From assembly GCA_003331985.1 (NCBI GenBank), contig QOQK01000002.1:1-64000 (forward strand): DNA of 64,000 nucleotides, given 5' to 3'. The notes beneath the pieces were generated by a model. The model did not search any database and was not told where the DNA came from. It was given only the letters and a program-made list of their open reading frames with translations. The DNA comes from PS1 clade bacterium (lineage in GTDB: Bacteria; Pseudomonadota; Alphaproteobacteria; RS24). The translations under genes were made by a program, and so were the position numbers. Positions 38,446 through 49,471 of the stretch are shown here, piece by piece; the stretch's first letter is position 1; each line of letters opens with the position of its first letter.

Positions 38446-39216
38446 TTAAATCCGCCACGCGCTATGCAGGGCTACAATACCTCCAGAGAGTCTTTCATAT
38501 CGGACATGAGAAAAGCCCGCGGCTTCTATTTCACGGGAGAAATTATCCGGCTTTGGAAAGCGTCTGATACTCTCAACAAGATATTGATAGGCTTCTTCAT
38601 CGCCGGCAATAAACTTGCCGACTTTAGGGATGATATTAAACGACCAGCGGTCATATAGCTTCTCAAGAATTGGATCAGCCACATGGCTGAATTCGAGGCA
38701 TAAAAATCGCCCGCCGGGTTTAAGCACCCGGTAGGCTTCTGCGAGTGCTTTATCATGATGCGTGACATTTCTTATGCCGAAAGCAATCGTGTAAGCGTCA
38801 AAAAACCCGTCCTGCAATGCAAGTGCCTCGGCGTTACCGGCAGTAAAATTAATATTTTCCGGACGGGGTATATTTTTCTTTTTTTCAAGTCGCGTCTGTC
38901 CGGCCTGTAACATGGCTTCATTAATATCAAGAATGGTGGCGGCAAAACCGTCGCCTGCCTTGGCGGCGGCTTTAAAAGCAATATCGCCTGTACCACCCGC
39001 TACATCCAGTAGATGAAAATCTCGGTTCCCGGTGGGCAAAGCGAGGCTGTCCACCATATGCTGTTTCCAGACACGATGCAGCCCACCCGACATAAGGTCA
39101 TTCATCAGATCATATTTATCGGCAACGCTTTCAAACACACGATGCACGCGTTTTTGTTTTTCTTCTATCGGCACATCTTGCCGACCGAATGATGCTGTAG
39201 TGGTTTTTTCTGTCAT
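38446..39216 (-). CDS. ubiE: Ubiquinone/menaquinone biosynthesis C-methyltransferase UbiE
   Basis: 256 residues, a SAM-dependent methyltransferase. Motifs: [32 protein letters not shown], the family signature [16 protein letters not shown] and [16 protein letters not shown]. First gene of the ubiE-ubiB-coaBC-dut-rrf2-cysK-thiF operon, divergent from mutM as in many alphaproteobacteria. Confidence 0.97.
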   Translation of the reverse strand: MTEKTTTASFGRQDVPIEEKQKRVHRVFESVADKYDLMNDLMSGGLHRVWKQHMVDSLALPTGNRDFHLLDVAGGTGDIAFKAAAKAGDGFAATILDINEAMLQAGQTRLEKKKNIPRPENINFTAGNAEALALQDGFFDAYTIAFGIRNVTHHDKALAEAYRVLKPGGRFLCLEFSHVADPILEKLYDRWSFNIIPKVGKFIAGDEEAYQYLVESIRRFPKPDNFSREIEAAGFSHVRYERLSGGIVALHSAWRI

Positions 39217-39224
39217 GTCACTTC

Positions 39225-39255
39225 ATTGGGCTATTTTTCAGGACGATAGCCCAAT
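39225..39255. repeat. Perfect 10-bp inverted repeat between ubiE and mutM
   Basis: ATTGGGCTAT (39225-39234) and ATAGCCCAAT (39246-39255) flank an 11-base spacer. It begins 9 bases upstream of the ubiE ATG, so in the ubiE transcript it would form a hairpin over the ribosome binding region; as DNA it could be an operator for the divergent genes. Confidence 0.6.
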
Positions 39256-39331
39256 CCTAATGAATAGGCTAGAAATAGCGGCACTGAAAACTTGATATAA
39301 GTTATATGTATATCAGATTGAAAGATGTTCC

Positions 39332-40264
39332 ATGCCAGAATTACCTGAAGTTGAGACTGTTTGCCGAGGATTGCGGGCACATATAATCGACCGCCGCATT
39401 GTTCGTGCGGAGCTTCGGCGCCCCGATTTGCGTTTCCCTTTTCCTAAAGGGTTGCAAGATCAGTTGGAGGGTAGCACGATTAAAAATATTACCCGTCGTG
39501 CCAAATATATTTTAATTCAGGTGGGGAATGACCAAGCCGGTGAAGCGAACGACAAAATCTGGTTGACGCATTTAGGGATGACCGGACGTTTTACTGTTTA
39601 CCCGGCACAATCAGATGAAAAAGCCTTAGATGAAACTGGAGATGAAACTGGGGACACAGCAAAGGAAACTGCTCGTTTTTATCACTCTACACATAACCAA
39701 ATCGGGGCACATGACCATGTGCATATCTGGTTTGATGATCTGACGGAGCTTGTTTACACAGACCCGCGAAGGTTTGGCTACATGGATATGATGGCGTTGA
39801 GTGATGTTAATGAGTCGAAACATTTGCGCCAATTGGGGCCAGAACCCATCGGTAATACTTTTGGCGCAGAGGTGCTGCTAGAAAAGTTAAAAAATAGGCG
39901 GGCGCCGATTAAATCCGCCTTGCTTGATCAACATGTTGTTGCCGGGTTGGGTAATATTTATGTTTGTGAGGCTTTGTTCCGATCAGGTATTTCACCGCGA
40001 AGGCTCGCGTGCCATGTTGGCCCTGTTCGTACCGGGCGGCTTATTGAAGCTATTAAAAATGTTCTCGATGAAGCGATAACCGCCGGTGGGTCAACATTAA
40101 GGGATTTCGCTGGCGCACAGGGGTCGGCAGGATATTTTCAACATAATTTTGATGTTTACGACCGCGAGGGCGAGGCTTGTTTGAAGCCCGAATGTGGCGG
40201 TAAAATTAAAAGGATTGTGCAATCTGGGCGTTCAAGTTTTTATTGTTCCAAATGTCAAAGGTGA
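39332..40264 (+). CDS. mutM: Formamidopyrimidine-DNA glycosylase (Fpg/MutM)
   Basis: 310 residues. The catalytic N-terminal MPELPEVETVCRGL is complete and directly follows the start Met, as needed for the Pro2 nucleophile. Other marks are the helix-two-turn-helix LLDQHVVAGLGNIYVCEALF and a C-terminal zinc finger C-x4-C ... C-x2-C (CLKPECGG; YCSKCQR). It removes 8-oxoguanine and ring-opened purines. Longer than E. coli MutM (269) because of an acidic insert near residues 93-112 with a repeated DETGDETGDT. Confidence 0.96.
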   Translation: MPELPEVETVCRGLRAHIIDRRIVRAELRRPDLRFPFPKGLQDQLEGSTIKNITRRAKYILIQVGNDQAGEANDKIWLTHLGMTGRFTVYPAQSDEKALDETGDETGDTAKETARFYHSTHNQIGAHDHVHIWFDDLTELVYTDPRRFGYMDMMALSDVNESKHLRQLGPEPIGNTFGAEVLLEKLKNRRAPIKSALLDQHVVAGLGNIYVCEALFRSGISPRRLACHVGPVRTGRLIEAIKNVLDEAITAGGSTLRDFAGAQGSAGYFQHNFDVYDREGEACLKPECGGKIKRIVQSGRSSFYCSKCQR

Positions 40265-40345
40265 ACAGGTGAAGATTATCAGAGTGAATCTTAATAAGAT
40301 AAACATGCGGCACACAAATAATATATTGTCATCTCAAGAGAAATC

Positions 40346-40750
40346 ATGACACAAAACAACATGATGTATAAAAACCTTAAAAATATTTCACAAAAACTGG
40401 CCATGTGGTCTGCTGTACTTGTTCTTTCAGTCGGCAGTTCTTTGGCGGCATCATTTTTGTCTGTTGCGCCGGACATACCCCTCGCACCCGGTTTATCCGA
40501 AGCCGAGACGGGGGCTTTAATTTTTGACAAGCCGGAAGGCCGCATTGTTTCTATTGAAGCTCTGGCGGCGACCCCTTCAGCAGATATTTTCGCTTTTTAC
40601 CGTTTAAGCTTGCCCAATCTTGGTTGGCAGAATAAGCCGGAACTGTCTGTCAGAAACAGTGAAACCTTTCACCGTGAAGGCGAGGCCCTAACAATTAAAT
40701 ATGAAGGCGGTGTGGTGTTTTTCCGTCTTCAGCCAATCGCTGCAAATTAA
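40346..40750 (+). CDS. Small secreted protein of unknown function
   Basis: 134 residues. A long N-terminal signal peptide (charged MTQNN...KNLKNISQKL then AMWSAVLVLSVGSSLAASFLS) is followed by about 95 residues with no family I recognise. The body has a pattern PSADIFAFYRLSLPNLGWQ suggestive of small periplasmic proteins with a helical FYRxxLPxLGW segment. It lies between mutM and rpsT, where other alphaproteobacteria often have an enoyl-CoA hydratase gene. Confidence 0.75.
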   Translation: MTQNNMMYKNLKNISQKLAMWSAVLVLSVGSSLAASFLSVAPDIPLAPGLSEAETGALIFDKPEGRIVSIEALAATPSADIFAFYRLSLPNLGWQNKPELSVRNSETFHREGEALTIKYEGGVVFFRLQPIAAN

Positions 40751-40773
40751 TTCAAATTTTGTTGCTTTAAAGG

Positions 40774-40802
40774 TTGACGCTAGCTCAAGCGCGGCCTATA
40801 AA
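40774..40802 (+). promoter_or_regulatory. Sigma70-type promoter of rpsT
   Basis: TTGACG (40774-40779) and TATAAA (40797-40802) with an exact 17-base spacer form a near-consensus promoter 24 bases after the upstream stop codon. Transcription would start near 40809, leaving an rpsT leader of roughly 95 bases. Confidence 0.75.
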
Positions 40803-40811
40803 ACCGCCCAT

Positions 40812-40840
40812 CCTGATAAAAAATTATCGGGGGTGTTTTT
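40812..40840 (+). terminator. Attenuator-like hairpin in the rpsT leader
   Basis: CCTGATAA (40812-40819) pairs with TTATCGGG (40824-40831), eight pairs including one G-U, over an AAAA loop. GGTG and five T residues (40836-40840) follow. It begins within a few bases of the predicted transcription start and precedes rpsT by 62 bases, so it may attenuate or stabilise the S20 mRNA. The upstream gene could also use it as a terminator. Confidence 0.5.
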
Positions 40841-40902
40841 ACACGAAATTTACTAAATCTTATTGATTTAAAAAATCGTATTAACGAGAAAGACCACTCA
40901 TT

Positions 40903-41166
40903 ATGGCGAATACCCAATCTGCCAAAAAAATGGTTCGCAAGATTGCCAAACGTACCGAGGTTAATAAAGCCCGCCGTTCACGCATGCGTAGCTTTATCCG
41001 TAGTGTTGAAGAAGCCATTACCGCAGGAAATAAGAGTGCAGCACAGGAAGCCCTGAAAAACGCTGAACCTGCCATTATGAGAAATAGCCAAAAAGGTATC
41101 ATGCACAAGCGGGCCGCTTCACGCAAAGTTTCCCGTCTGTCAAAGCGCATTGCTAAACTCGGCTAA
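40903..41166 (+). CDS. rpsT: 30S ribosomal protein S20
   Basis: 87 residues, Lys/Arg/Ala-rich and helical, the standard length. Typical segments: [35 protein letters not shown] and [19 protein letters not shown]. rpsT upstream of dnaA is a well-known alphaproteobacterial neighbourhood. The start has GAGAAAG upstream. Confidence 0.97.
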   Translation: MANTQSAKKMVRKIAKRTEVNKARRSRMRSFIRSVEEAITAGNKSAAQEALKNAEPAIMRNSQKGIMHKRAASRKVSRLSKRIAKLG

Positions 41167-41758
41167 TTATAGCTTTTATTGGCACTTAAATTGCCACTAT
41201 TCTCTAAAATCTATTCCTATTCTCATTTTCCTTCACTGACACTTTTATATTTGTCAGATTTGTTTGCTTGCTGTGACGCAGGGTTTTAAAAAATATTAAA
41301 AAAAAACAAAAAAAAGTAGAAGTTCTTGTTTCCTTCTAGTTGCCAGCCATGCTTCGTCTGGATATGGTTATTATCGGGAGTACAGGAAACAATCATCACA
41401 AGGGTTACAGAGTCACATCTCAATAAGTTCAAAATTCTTAAGTATTTTCATAAATGATGAAAAAATGCCGAGCTCAATTAGAGTTTAATCGGGCAGGATT
41501 TAAGAGCACTTTATAAGCTTGATTGAGAGCCAATTTATCTGGACGTTTTTTTAAAATTAATTTTATTAGAATGTTAATCTTCATAAATTGCGTGAACACT
41601 CTTACAGATTTTGGTTCCTTAACTCCAAAAGCGTTATGACATGATTTGAATATGTGACGATATCTTAAGTTATCTTAAGCCATCATCTGCAAAAGCTTCT
41701 CCTGTCGCGCGAAAACAAATTACTGGTTATCAGCAAATGATTAAAGGCGGAGACGGAA
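41167..41758 (+). other. AT-rich intergenic region between rpsT and the dnaA block
   Basis: 592 bases without a credible gene. It holds a weak stem (TGGCA/TGCCA, 41179-41195) after rpsT, an A-rich tract (41287-41316), a TAGAAG/CTTCTA inverted repeat (41317-41338) and a tandem direct repeat of TATCTTAAG at 41661-41669 and 41671-41679. I found no canonical DnaA box (TTATCCACA or its complement), so I do not call it an origin. Confidence 0.6.
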
Positions 41759-42241
41759 ATGCAGAGTGATATCGAAAGGAAAGAAAAAGTATCTGTCGAT
41801 TTTGCGACTCTTGAAAACTCCGCAAACGGATATGATGGTGACGTATCACCTATCACCGCTTATGAAATTCTCAGTCATGATGGGGCCGCAAATCTGGTGG
41901 ATGTTCGGACTTCTGCGGAATGGGCTTTTGTAGGTGTGCCTGATGTGTCTTCACTTAACCACGAAACAAAATTTATAAGTTGGCAAATTTTTCCAGAAAT
42001 GAGTCTTAACGAAGATTTCATAAATATGCTGGAAGTTGCCATTCCTAACAAAACTCCACCTGTGCTGTTTTTGTGTCGCTCCGGCGCGCGATCTGCCTCG
42101 GCTGCCAGAATTGCAAAAGCGAATGGCTATGAAGCGAGTTTTAATATTGCTGGAGGCTTTGAGGGTGATGCCAACAGCGAACATCACAGAGGTGGGGTCA
42201 ATGGGTGGAAGTCAGATAATCTCCCATGGGTTCAACAATGA
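41759..42241 (+). CDS. Rhodanese-like domain protein
   Basis: 160 residues, a single rhodanese domain. It begins with VSPITAYEILSHDGAANLVDVRTSAEW. The active-site loop VLFLCRSGARSASAA holds the catalytic Cys in a six-residue CRSGAR loop, typical of sulfurtransferases. The end, GGFEGDANSEHHRGGVNGWKSDNLPW, is typical of a well-known proteobacterial rhodanese subgroup. AAGGCGGAG precedes the ATG. It lies 45 bases upstream of dnaA and may share its transcript; a functional link to replication is not known. Confidence 0.88.
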   Translation: MQSDIERKEKVSVDFATLENSANGYDGDVSPITAYEILSHDGAANLVDVRTSAEWAFVGVPDVSSLNHETKFISWQIFPEMSLNEDFINMLEVAIPNKTPPVLFLCRSGARSASAARIAKANGYEASFNIAGGFEGDANSEHHRGGVNGWKSDNLPWVQQ

Positions 42242-42286
42242 TAATAATACAGGGATTATTTCTTGCATAAGCAAGATGGAGCAGGA

Positions 42287-43756
42287 ATGTCAGAAGAAAA
42301 TATTAACCAAAATCGTCAAGATAAAGCCACAGACGACCTTGTAATCGCCAAACGGCAGTGGGACCGGGTCAGATCAAGATTAAGAGCTGAATTGGGGGAG
42401 GCCACTTTCAATAGCTGGTTCCGTCATCTTGAAATTTTGAAAACAACCGCTACCTCAGTGACAATTCAGGTGCCCACGAGGTTTATTGGGAGCTGGATTG
42501 AAACGAATTACCTGAAGCGCATTCTCGGTCATTGGAAAAAAGAGAGTGAGACTATCAGTAAAATCAATATTAGCATTCAGCCTGCTATGCACCAACCTGT
42601 CGCCCAAGCTGAGACCATAAGCCGAGTGGTCACGGATAGCCGTTCTTCCCAGCCGGTTCAAAATACTCAAGTCAATCAAGTGCCGAGTGAAGAGCGCACA
42701 CAGGATGATGTAGGCGCGCCTCTGGAGCCAAGATATACATTTGATAATTTCGTCGTCGGCAAGTCGAATGAAATGGCGCATGCTGCTGCCCGTCGGATTA
42801 CCGATGGAGATCCGTCTTACTATAAACTGCATAATCCACTTTTCCTTTATGGCGGTGTTGGTCTTGGTAAGACTCACTTGATGCATGCTATTGCTTGGGA
42901 AATTCGTCGTAATGACCCGAGCCGTCGTGTGATTTATACATCGGCAGAAAAATTCATGTATCAGTTCATTCGGGCGCTTAGATATAAAGACATGATGTCT
43001 TTTAAACAGCAATTCCGCGAAGTTGATGTTTTGATGGTTGATGATATTCAGTTCATTGCCGGTAAAGAGTCTACCCAAGAAGAGTTTTTCCACACTTTCA
43101 ATGCATTGATTGACGGCAATCATCAGGTGATCATTTCGGCTGATAGATCGCCTTCTGACCTTGAAGGTATTGAAGAGCGTATCCGGTCCCGATTAGGCTG
43201 GGGGCTGGTCGCAGATATTCACCCGACAGATTATGAATTGAGATTGGGTATTTTGCAGTCCAAAGCTGAAACACTTATGCGCAATCATAAGGACGCATCC
43301 GTTCCTGAGCAGGTCTTGGAATTCCTTGCCCAGCGTGTTGCCACTAATATTCGTGAACTGGAAGGTGCGCTGAACAGAGTCGTGGCTTTCGCTTCCTTTA
43401 GTGGTCGCCCGATAACGCTTGAGATGGCAAAAGAAATTTTGCGCGATTTGCTTCGTGCGTCAGAGCGCCGGATTTCTATTGATCAGATTCAGCGCAAAGT
43501 TGCTGATTATTATAATGTCCGTATGGGGGACATGTTGTCGGCGAGGCGCTCCCGTGCCGTCGCGCGTCCGCGTCAAATAGCTATGTATCTCTCAAAACAA
43601 TTAACGACTCGGTCTCTGCCGGAAATCGGTCGTAAATTTGGGGGACGGGACCATACAACAGTCATCCATGCTGTCCGTAAAGTTGAGAGCTTGCGCGAGT
43701 CAGACCCTTCGATTGAGGAAGATGTAGATCTACTACTGAGAAGTCTTGAGGCTTAA
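42287..43756 (+). CDS. dnaA: Chromosomal replication initiator DnaA
   Basis: About 489 residues. N-terminal domain I (WDRVRSRLRAELGEATFNSWFRHLEIL), a variable linker, then the AAA+ domain with Walker A GGVGLGKTHLMHA, Walker B VLMVDDIQF and the sensor IEERIRSRLGWGL. The C-terminal domain IV carries the DnaA-box-binding GGRDHTTVIHAVRKVE. The ATG at 42287 is preceded by GGAGCAGGA. A short perfect hairpin (CTTGC-ATAA-GCAAG, 42262-42275) sits just before the ribosome binding site. Confidence 0.97.
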   Translation: MSEENINQNRQDKATDDLVIAKRQWDRVRSRLRAELGEATFNSWFRHLEILKTTATSVTIQVPTRFIGSWIETNYLKRILGHWKKESETISKINISIQPAMHQPVAQAETISRVVTDSRSSQPVQNTQVNQVPSEERTQDDVGAPLEPRYTFDNFVVGKSNEMAHAAARRITDGDPSYYKLHNPLFLYGGVGLGKTHLMHAIAWEIRRNDPSRRVIYTSAEKFMYQFIRALRYKDMMSFKQQFREVDVLMVDDIQFIAGKESTQEEFFHTFNALIDGNHQVIISADRSPSDLEGIEERIRSRLGWGLVADIHPTDYELRLGILQSKAETLMRNHKDASVPEQVLEFLAQRVATNIRELEGALNRVVAFASFSGRPITLEMAKEILRDLLRASERRISIDQIQRKVADYYNVRMGDMLSARRSRAVARPRQIAMYLSKQLTTRSLPEIGRKFGGRDHTTVIHAVRKVESLRESDPSIEEDVDLLLRSLEA

Positions 43757-43875
43757 ATCACTCTGTATCTCTCCGCCTGCAAGCCATACTCTTAACATCT
43801 TGCGTATCGGTATCGCCTAGAACTGCTTATAAAGCTTTTTTCTGCCCAATTAATCGGCAAAACAGACAAGAAATC

Positions 43876-43912
43876 AGCACCTAAATAGTGTCATACGGGC
43901 CATTTAGGTGTT
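43876..43912. repeat. Inverted repeat in the dnaA-dnaN gap
   Basis: CACCTAAAT (43878-43886) and ATTTAGGTG (43902-43910) are perfect complements, extendable by two further pairs (one G-U), around a 15-base spacer. The 238-base gap between dnaA and dnaN (43757-43994) also has a weak GCTT-ATA-AAGC stem followed by six T residues near 43830, a possible dnaA terminator. No canonical DnaA box is seen in the gap. Confidence 0.55.
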
Positions 43913-43994
43913 ATATTCTATGGGTGATTCGTCTTTCGGCTTGCAGACGCTTAAGAGCCTTTAGAAATGCCTATCTTTAGGAGATAATGAAGAA

Positions 43995-45113
43995 ATGAAA
44001 GTGACAATTGAACAGGGCGCCCTCCTAAAAGCACTTGAACATGTTCAGAGTGTTGTGGAGCGAAGAAATACTATCCCAATCCTGTCTAATGTTGTTCTGG
44101 AAGCTCAAAATGGGGCCTTGTTGCTTACGGCGACTGATCTTGAAATAGAAATCAAAGAGAGTATCGAAGCTGAAGTTGCCGAAACCGGTGCCACGACAGC
44201 CCCGGCGCACATGCTTTATGATATTGTTAATAAATTACCTGCCGGCAGTCAGGTCAATCTTTCTAAAGACGAGGCCGCGACACAACTGAGTTTGAACTCC
44301 GGCAGTTCCTCCTTCGTTTTGCAGAGCCTTCCCCGTGAGGACTTCCCATCTCTGACATTAGGTGACATGCCGCATGCCTTTGCTCTGCCGGCGGGGGATT
44401 TGCTTAGGCTGATTGATAAAACCCGATTTGCTATTTCAAATGAAGATACACGACATTATCTAAACGGCATTTATCTTCACATTGTTGATGAGGATAGCAC
44501 ATCCATGTTACGCGCTGTCGCCACTGACGGCCACCGTCTGGCACAGGCACAATGCCCGCAACCTCTCGGCGCAAGTGAGATGCCGGCAATTATTGTGCCG
44601 CGCAAAACGGTCAATGAGCTACAAAAATTATTGAAAAACTCAAGTGGTGAAGTTTCAGCACAGGTTTCTGAAACCAAGATTAACTTCTCACATGAGAATA
44701 TTTCACTTACGTCAAAACTAATTGACGGTAAGTTCCCTGATTATAATCGTGTTATTCCGTCTAATAATGACAAACGCCTTTCAGTTGATGCCAAAGCTTT
44801 CGTGCAATGCGTGGACAGAGTATCTGCCGTTTCTAATGAACGCTCACGCGCTGTTAAGCTTAGCCTAGCGAATGACTCGTTAACCTTCACAGTTTCAAAC
44901 CCTGAAAGTGGGAGTGCGACTGATGAATTGGGTGTTGGTTATAGTGCCGACTCCCTCGATATCGGTTTTAATGCCCGTTATCTCCTGGATATTACCGGTC
45001 AGTTGGATGGTGATATGGCGATCTTTGAATTAGCGGACTCCGGTTCACCAACTCTTATTCGCGATGAGCAGGATGCCGACGCGCTTTATGTTCTCATGCC
45101 AATGCGGGTTTGA
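43995..45113 (+). CDS. dnaN: DNA polymerase III beta sliding clamp
   Basis: 372 residues, three topologically similar clamp domains. Recognisable parts: MKVTIEQGALLKALEHVQSVVERRNTIPILSNV at the start, the central ATDGHRLA segment and the C-terminal LYVLMPMRV. Length and ends match the family. AGGAG is a few bases upstream. The stop overlaps an upstream TTG-frame of recF. Confidence 0.97.
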   Translation: MKVTIEQGALLKALEHVQSVVERRNTIPILSNVVLEAQNGALLLTATDLEIEIKESIEAEVAETGATTAPAHMLYDIVNKLPAGSQVNLSKDEAATQLSLNSGSSSFVLQSLPREDFPSLTLGDMPHAFALPAGDLLRLIDKTRFAISNEDTRHYLNGIYLHIVDEDSTSMLRAVATDGHRLAQAQCPQPLGASEMPAIIVPRKTVNELQKLLKNSSGEVSAQVSETKINFSHENISLTSKLIDGKFPDYNRVIPSNNDKRLSVDAKAFVQCVDRVSAVSNERSRAVKLSLANDSLTFTVSNPESGSATDELGVGYSADSLDIGFNARYLLDITGQLDGDMAIFELADSGSPTLIRDEQDADALYVLMPMRV

Positions 45114-45118
45114 GGCGC

Positions 45119-46315
45119 ATGCTTCAAACCAACCATGACTTACCTGACGGCGCAATAAAAAGCGCGAAAGGAAGCGTGGAAAATACTGCAAATGATAAAA
45201 TATTTTCTCCGTCTATTGCCGAACTGAAACTGACTGACTTCAGGTCGCATGCGAAAGCTCATATTGTTACCGGCAAGGGAATTGTTGTGCTGTCAGGCGA
45301 TAATGGTGTCGGCAAAACCAATATTCTTGAAGCAATTTCTATGCTCGGCCCAGGGCGGGGTTTGCGAACTGCAAAACTAGCCGAGTTGGCGCGGCGGGAT
45401 GGTGCGAATGCGTGGTCTGTGTCGGCGCTGGTGCGCACACAAGAAGAAGATATCCAAATTGGGGTAGGAATTGACCCTAATGCCGATACTCGCCGGCTCC
45501 GCATTGACGGACAAAATGTCAAAGGGTTCGACCGTCTTACTGTGATGTTGCCTCAATTGTGGCTCACGCCGGCCATGGATAGGTTATTTGTTGATGGCGC
45601 ATCTGGTCGGCGTAAGTTCCTCGACCGCTATGCGTTGGGTCTGTCGCCGCAACATGCAAAAATGTCTCAGGATTATGAGCGCGCCATGCGTGAGCGTAAT
45701 CGCCTTTTACAAGAAGACCCGTCTTCCGATAGTTGGCTTAAGAGTCTGGAAAGCAATATGGCGGTATCGGGTGTTGCGATTGCTGATGCCCGCCTAACCG
45801 CACTGGATGCATTGGCGTCAGGGTTACAGCATAGCCATGATGCTTTCCCCGAAGCTGAAATTGCACTTGAAGGCTGGATCGAAGCCGCTTTACGGCAAGA
45901 CTCGGCGCTGGATGTTGAAGATGCTTTCCGTTTGCATTTGAAGAAAGCGCGGGGGCTTGATGCCTCTGTTGGGCGAACACTTGAAGGGCCGCATCGCAGC
46001 GATTTAATCGTCCGTCATAAGGGTAAAGATATGCCCGCATCTGATTGCTCGACGGGTGAACAAAAAGCTCTGCTTGTCGGGTTGGTTCTGGCGCAAGCAC
46101 GCGTTATGTCGGGTGAGACCGGGCGCGTACCACTTTTATTGCTGGATGAAGTTGCCGCCCATCTGGATGGTACACGCCGGGCCGCGCTGATTGAGGTAAT
46201 CGAGAACCTTGGCGCACAGGCCTGGATTACCGGAACTGATCCAGCGGTTTTTCAGCAGATTGCGTTTACAGGAACACACTTAACTTTTGACGGGCAGCTC
46301 ATCAAGAACGCCTGA
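45119..46315 (+). CDS. recF: DNA replication and repair protein RecF
   Basis: About 398 residues, an SMC-like ATPase: Walker A SGDNGVGKTNILEAISML, signature DCSTGEQKALLVGL and Walker B PLLLLDEVAAHLD. It loads RecA at gaps via RecOR. The N-terminal 30 residues before AELKLTDFRSHAKA are an unusual extension; the true start could be later (a GTG near 45176) since the family normally starts close to that strand. dnaN-recF-gyrB is a classic order, partly conserved in alphaproteobacteria. Confidence 0.94.
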   Translation: MLQTNHDLPDGAIKSAKGSVENTANDKIFSPSIAELKLTDFRSHAKAHIVTGKGIVVLSGDNGVGKTNILEAISMLGPGRGLRTAKLAELARRDGANAWSVSALVRTQEEDIQIGVGIDPNADTRRLRIDGQNVKGFDRLTVMLPQLWLTPAMDRLFVDGASGRRKFLDRYALGLSPQHAKMSQDYERAMRERNRLLQEDPSSDSWLKSLESNMAVSGVAIADARLTALDALASGLQHSHDAFPEAEIALEGWIEAALRQDSALDVEDAFRLHLKKARGLDASVGRTLEGPHRSDLIVRHKGKDMPASDCSTGEQKALLVGLVLAQARVMSGETGRVPLLLLDEVAAHLDGTRRAALIEVIENLGAQAWITGTDPAVFQQIAFTGTHLTFDGQLIKNA

Positions 46316-46318
46316 TAA

Positions 46319-49380
<3,062 letters not shown>

Positions 49381-49471
49381 TCTTATAGCTCCGTTTAGAG
49401 GGTTTTGTATGCGTGGCAACAACGCTTATTCTATGCTACAGAATGATGAACAGTGTCAATGAGAAGTACAA

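Noticed and set aside
41287..41316. A-rich tract as a terminator or slippage site
   Set aside because: It has no preceding GC-rich stem on either strand; only low-complexity sequence.
41661..41680. CtrA-type box (TTAA-N7-TTAA) upstream of the dnaA block
   Set aside because: The two TTAA words are separated by six bases, not seven, because of the 10-base tandem repeat. I report the direct repeat but not a CtrA site.
42455..43123. A 222-codon open frame on the minus strand within dnaA
   Set aside because: It is fully antisense to the conserved DnaA ATPase coding sequence and shows no recognisable domain; it is a shadow of the real gene. The same applies to many other opposite-strand frames in the window.
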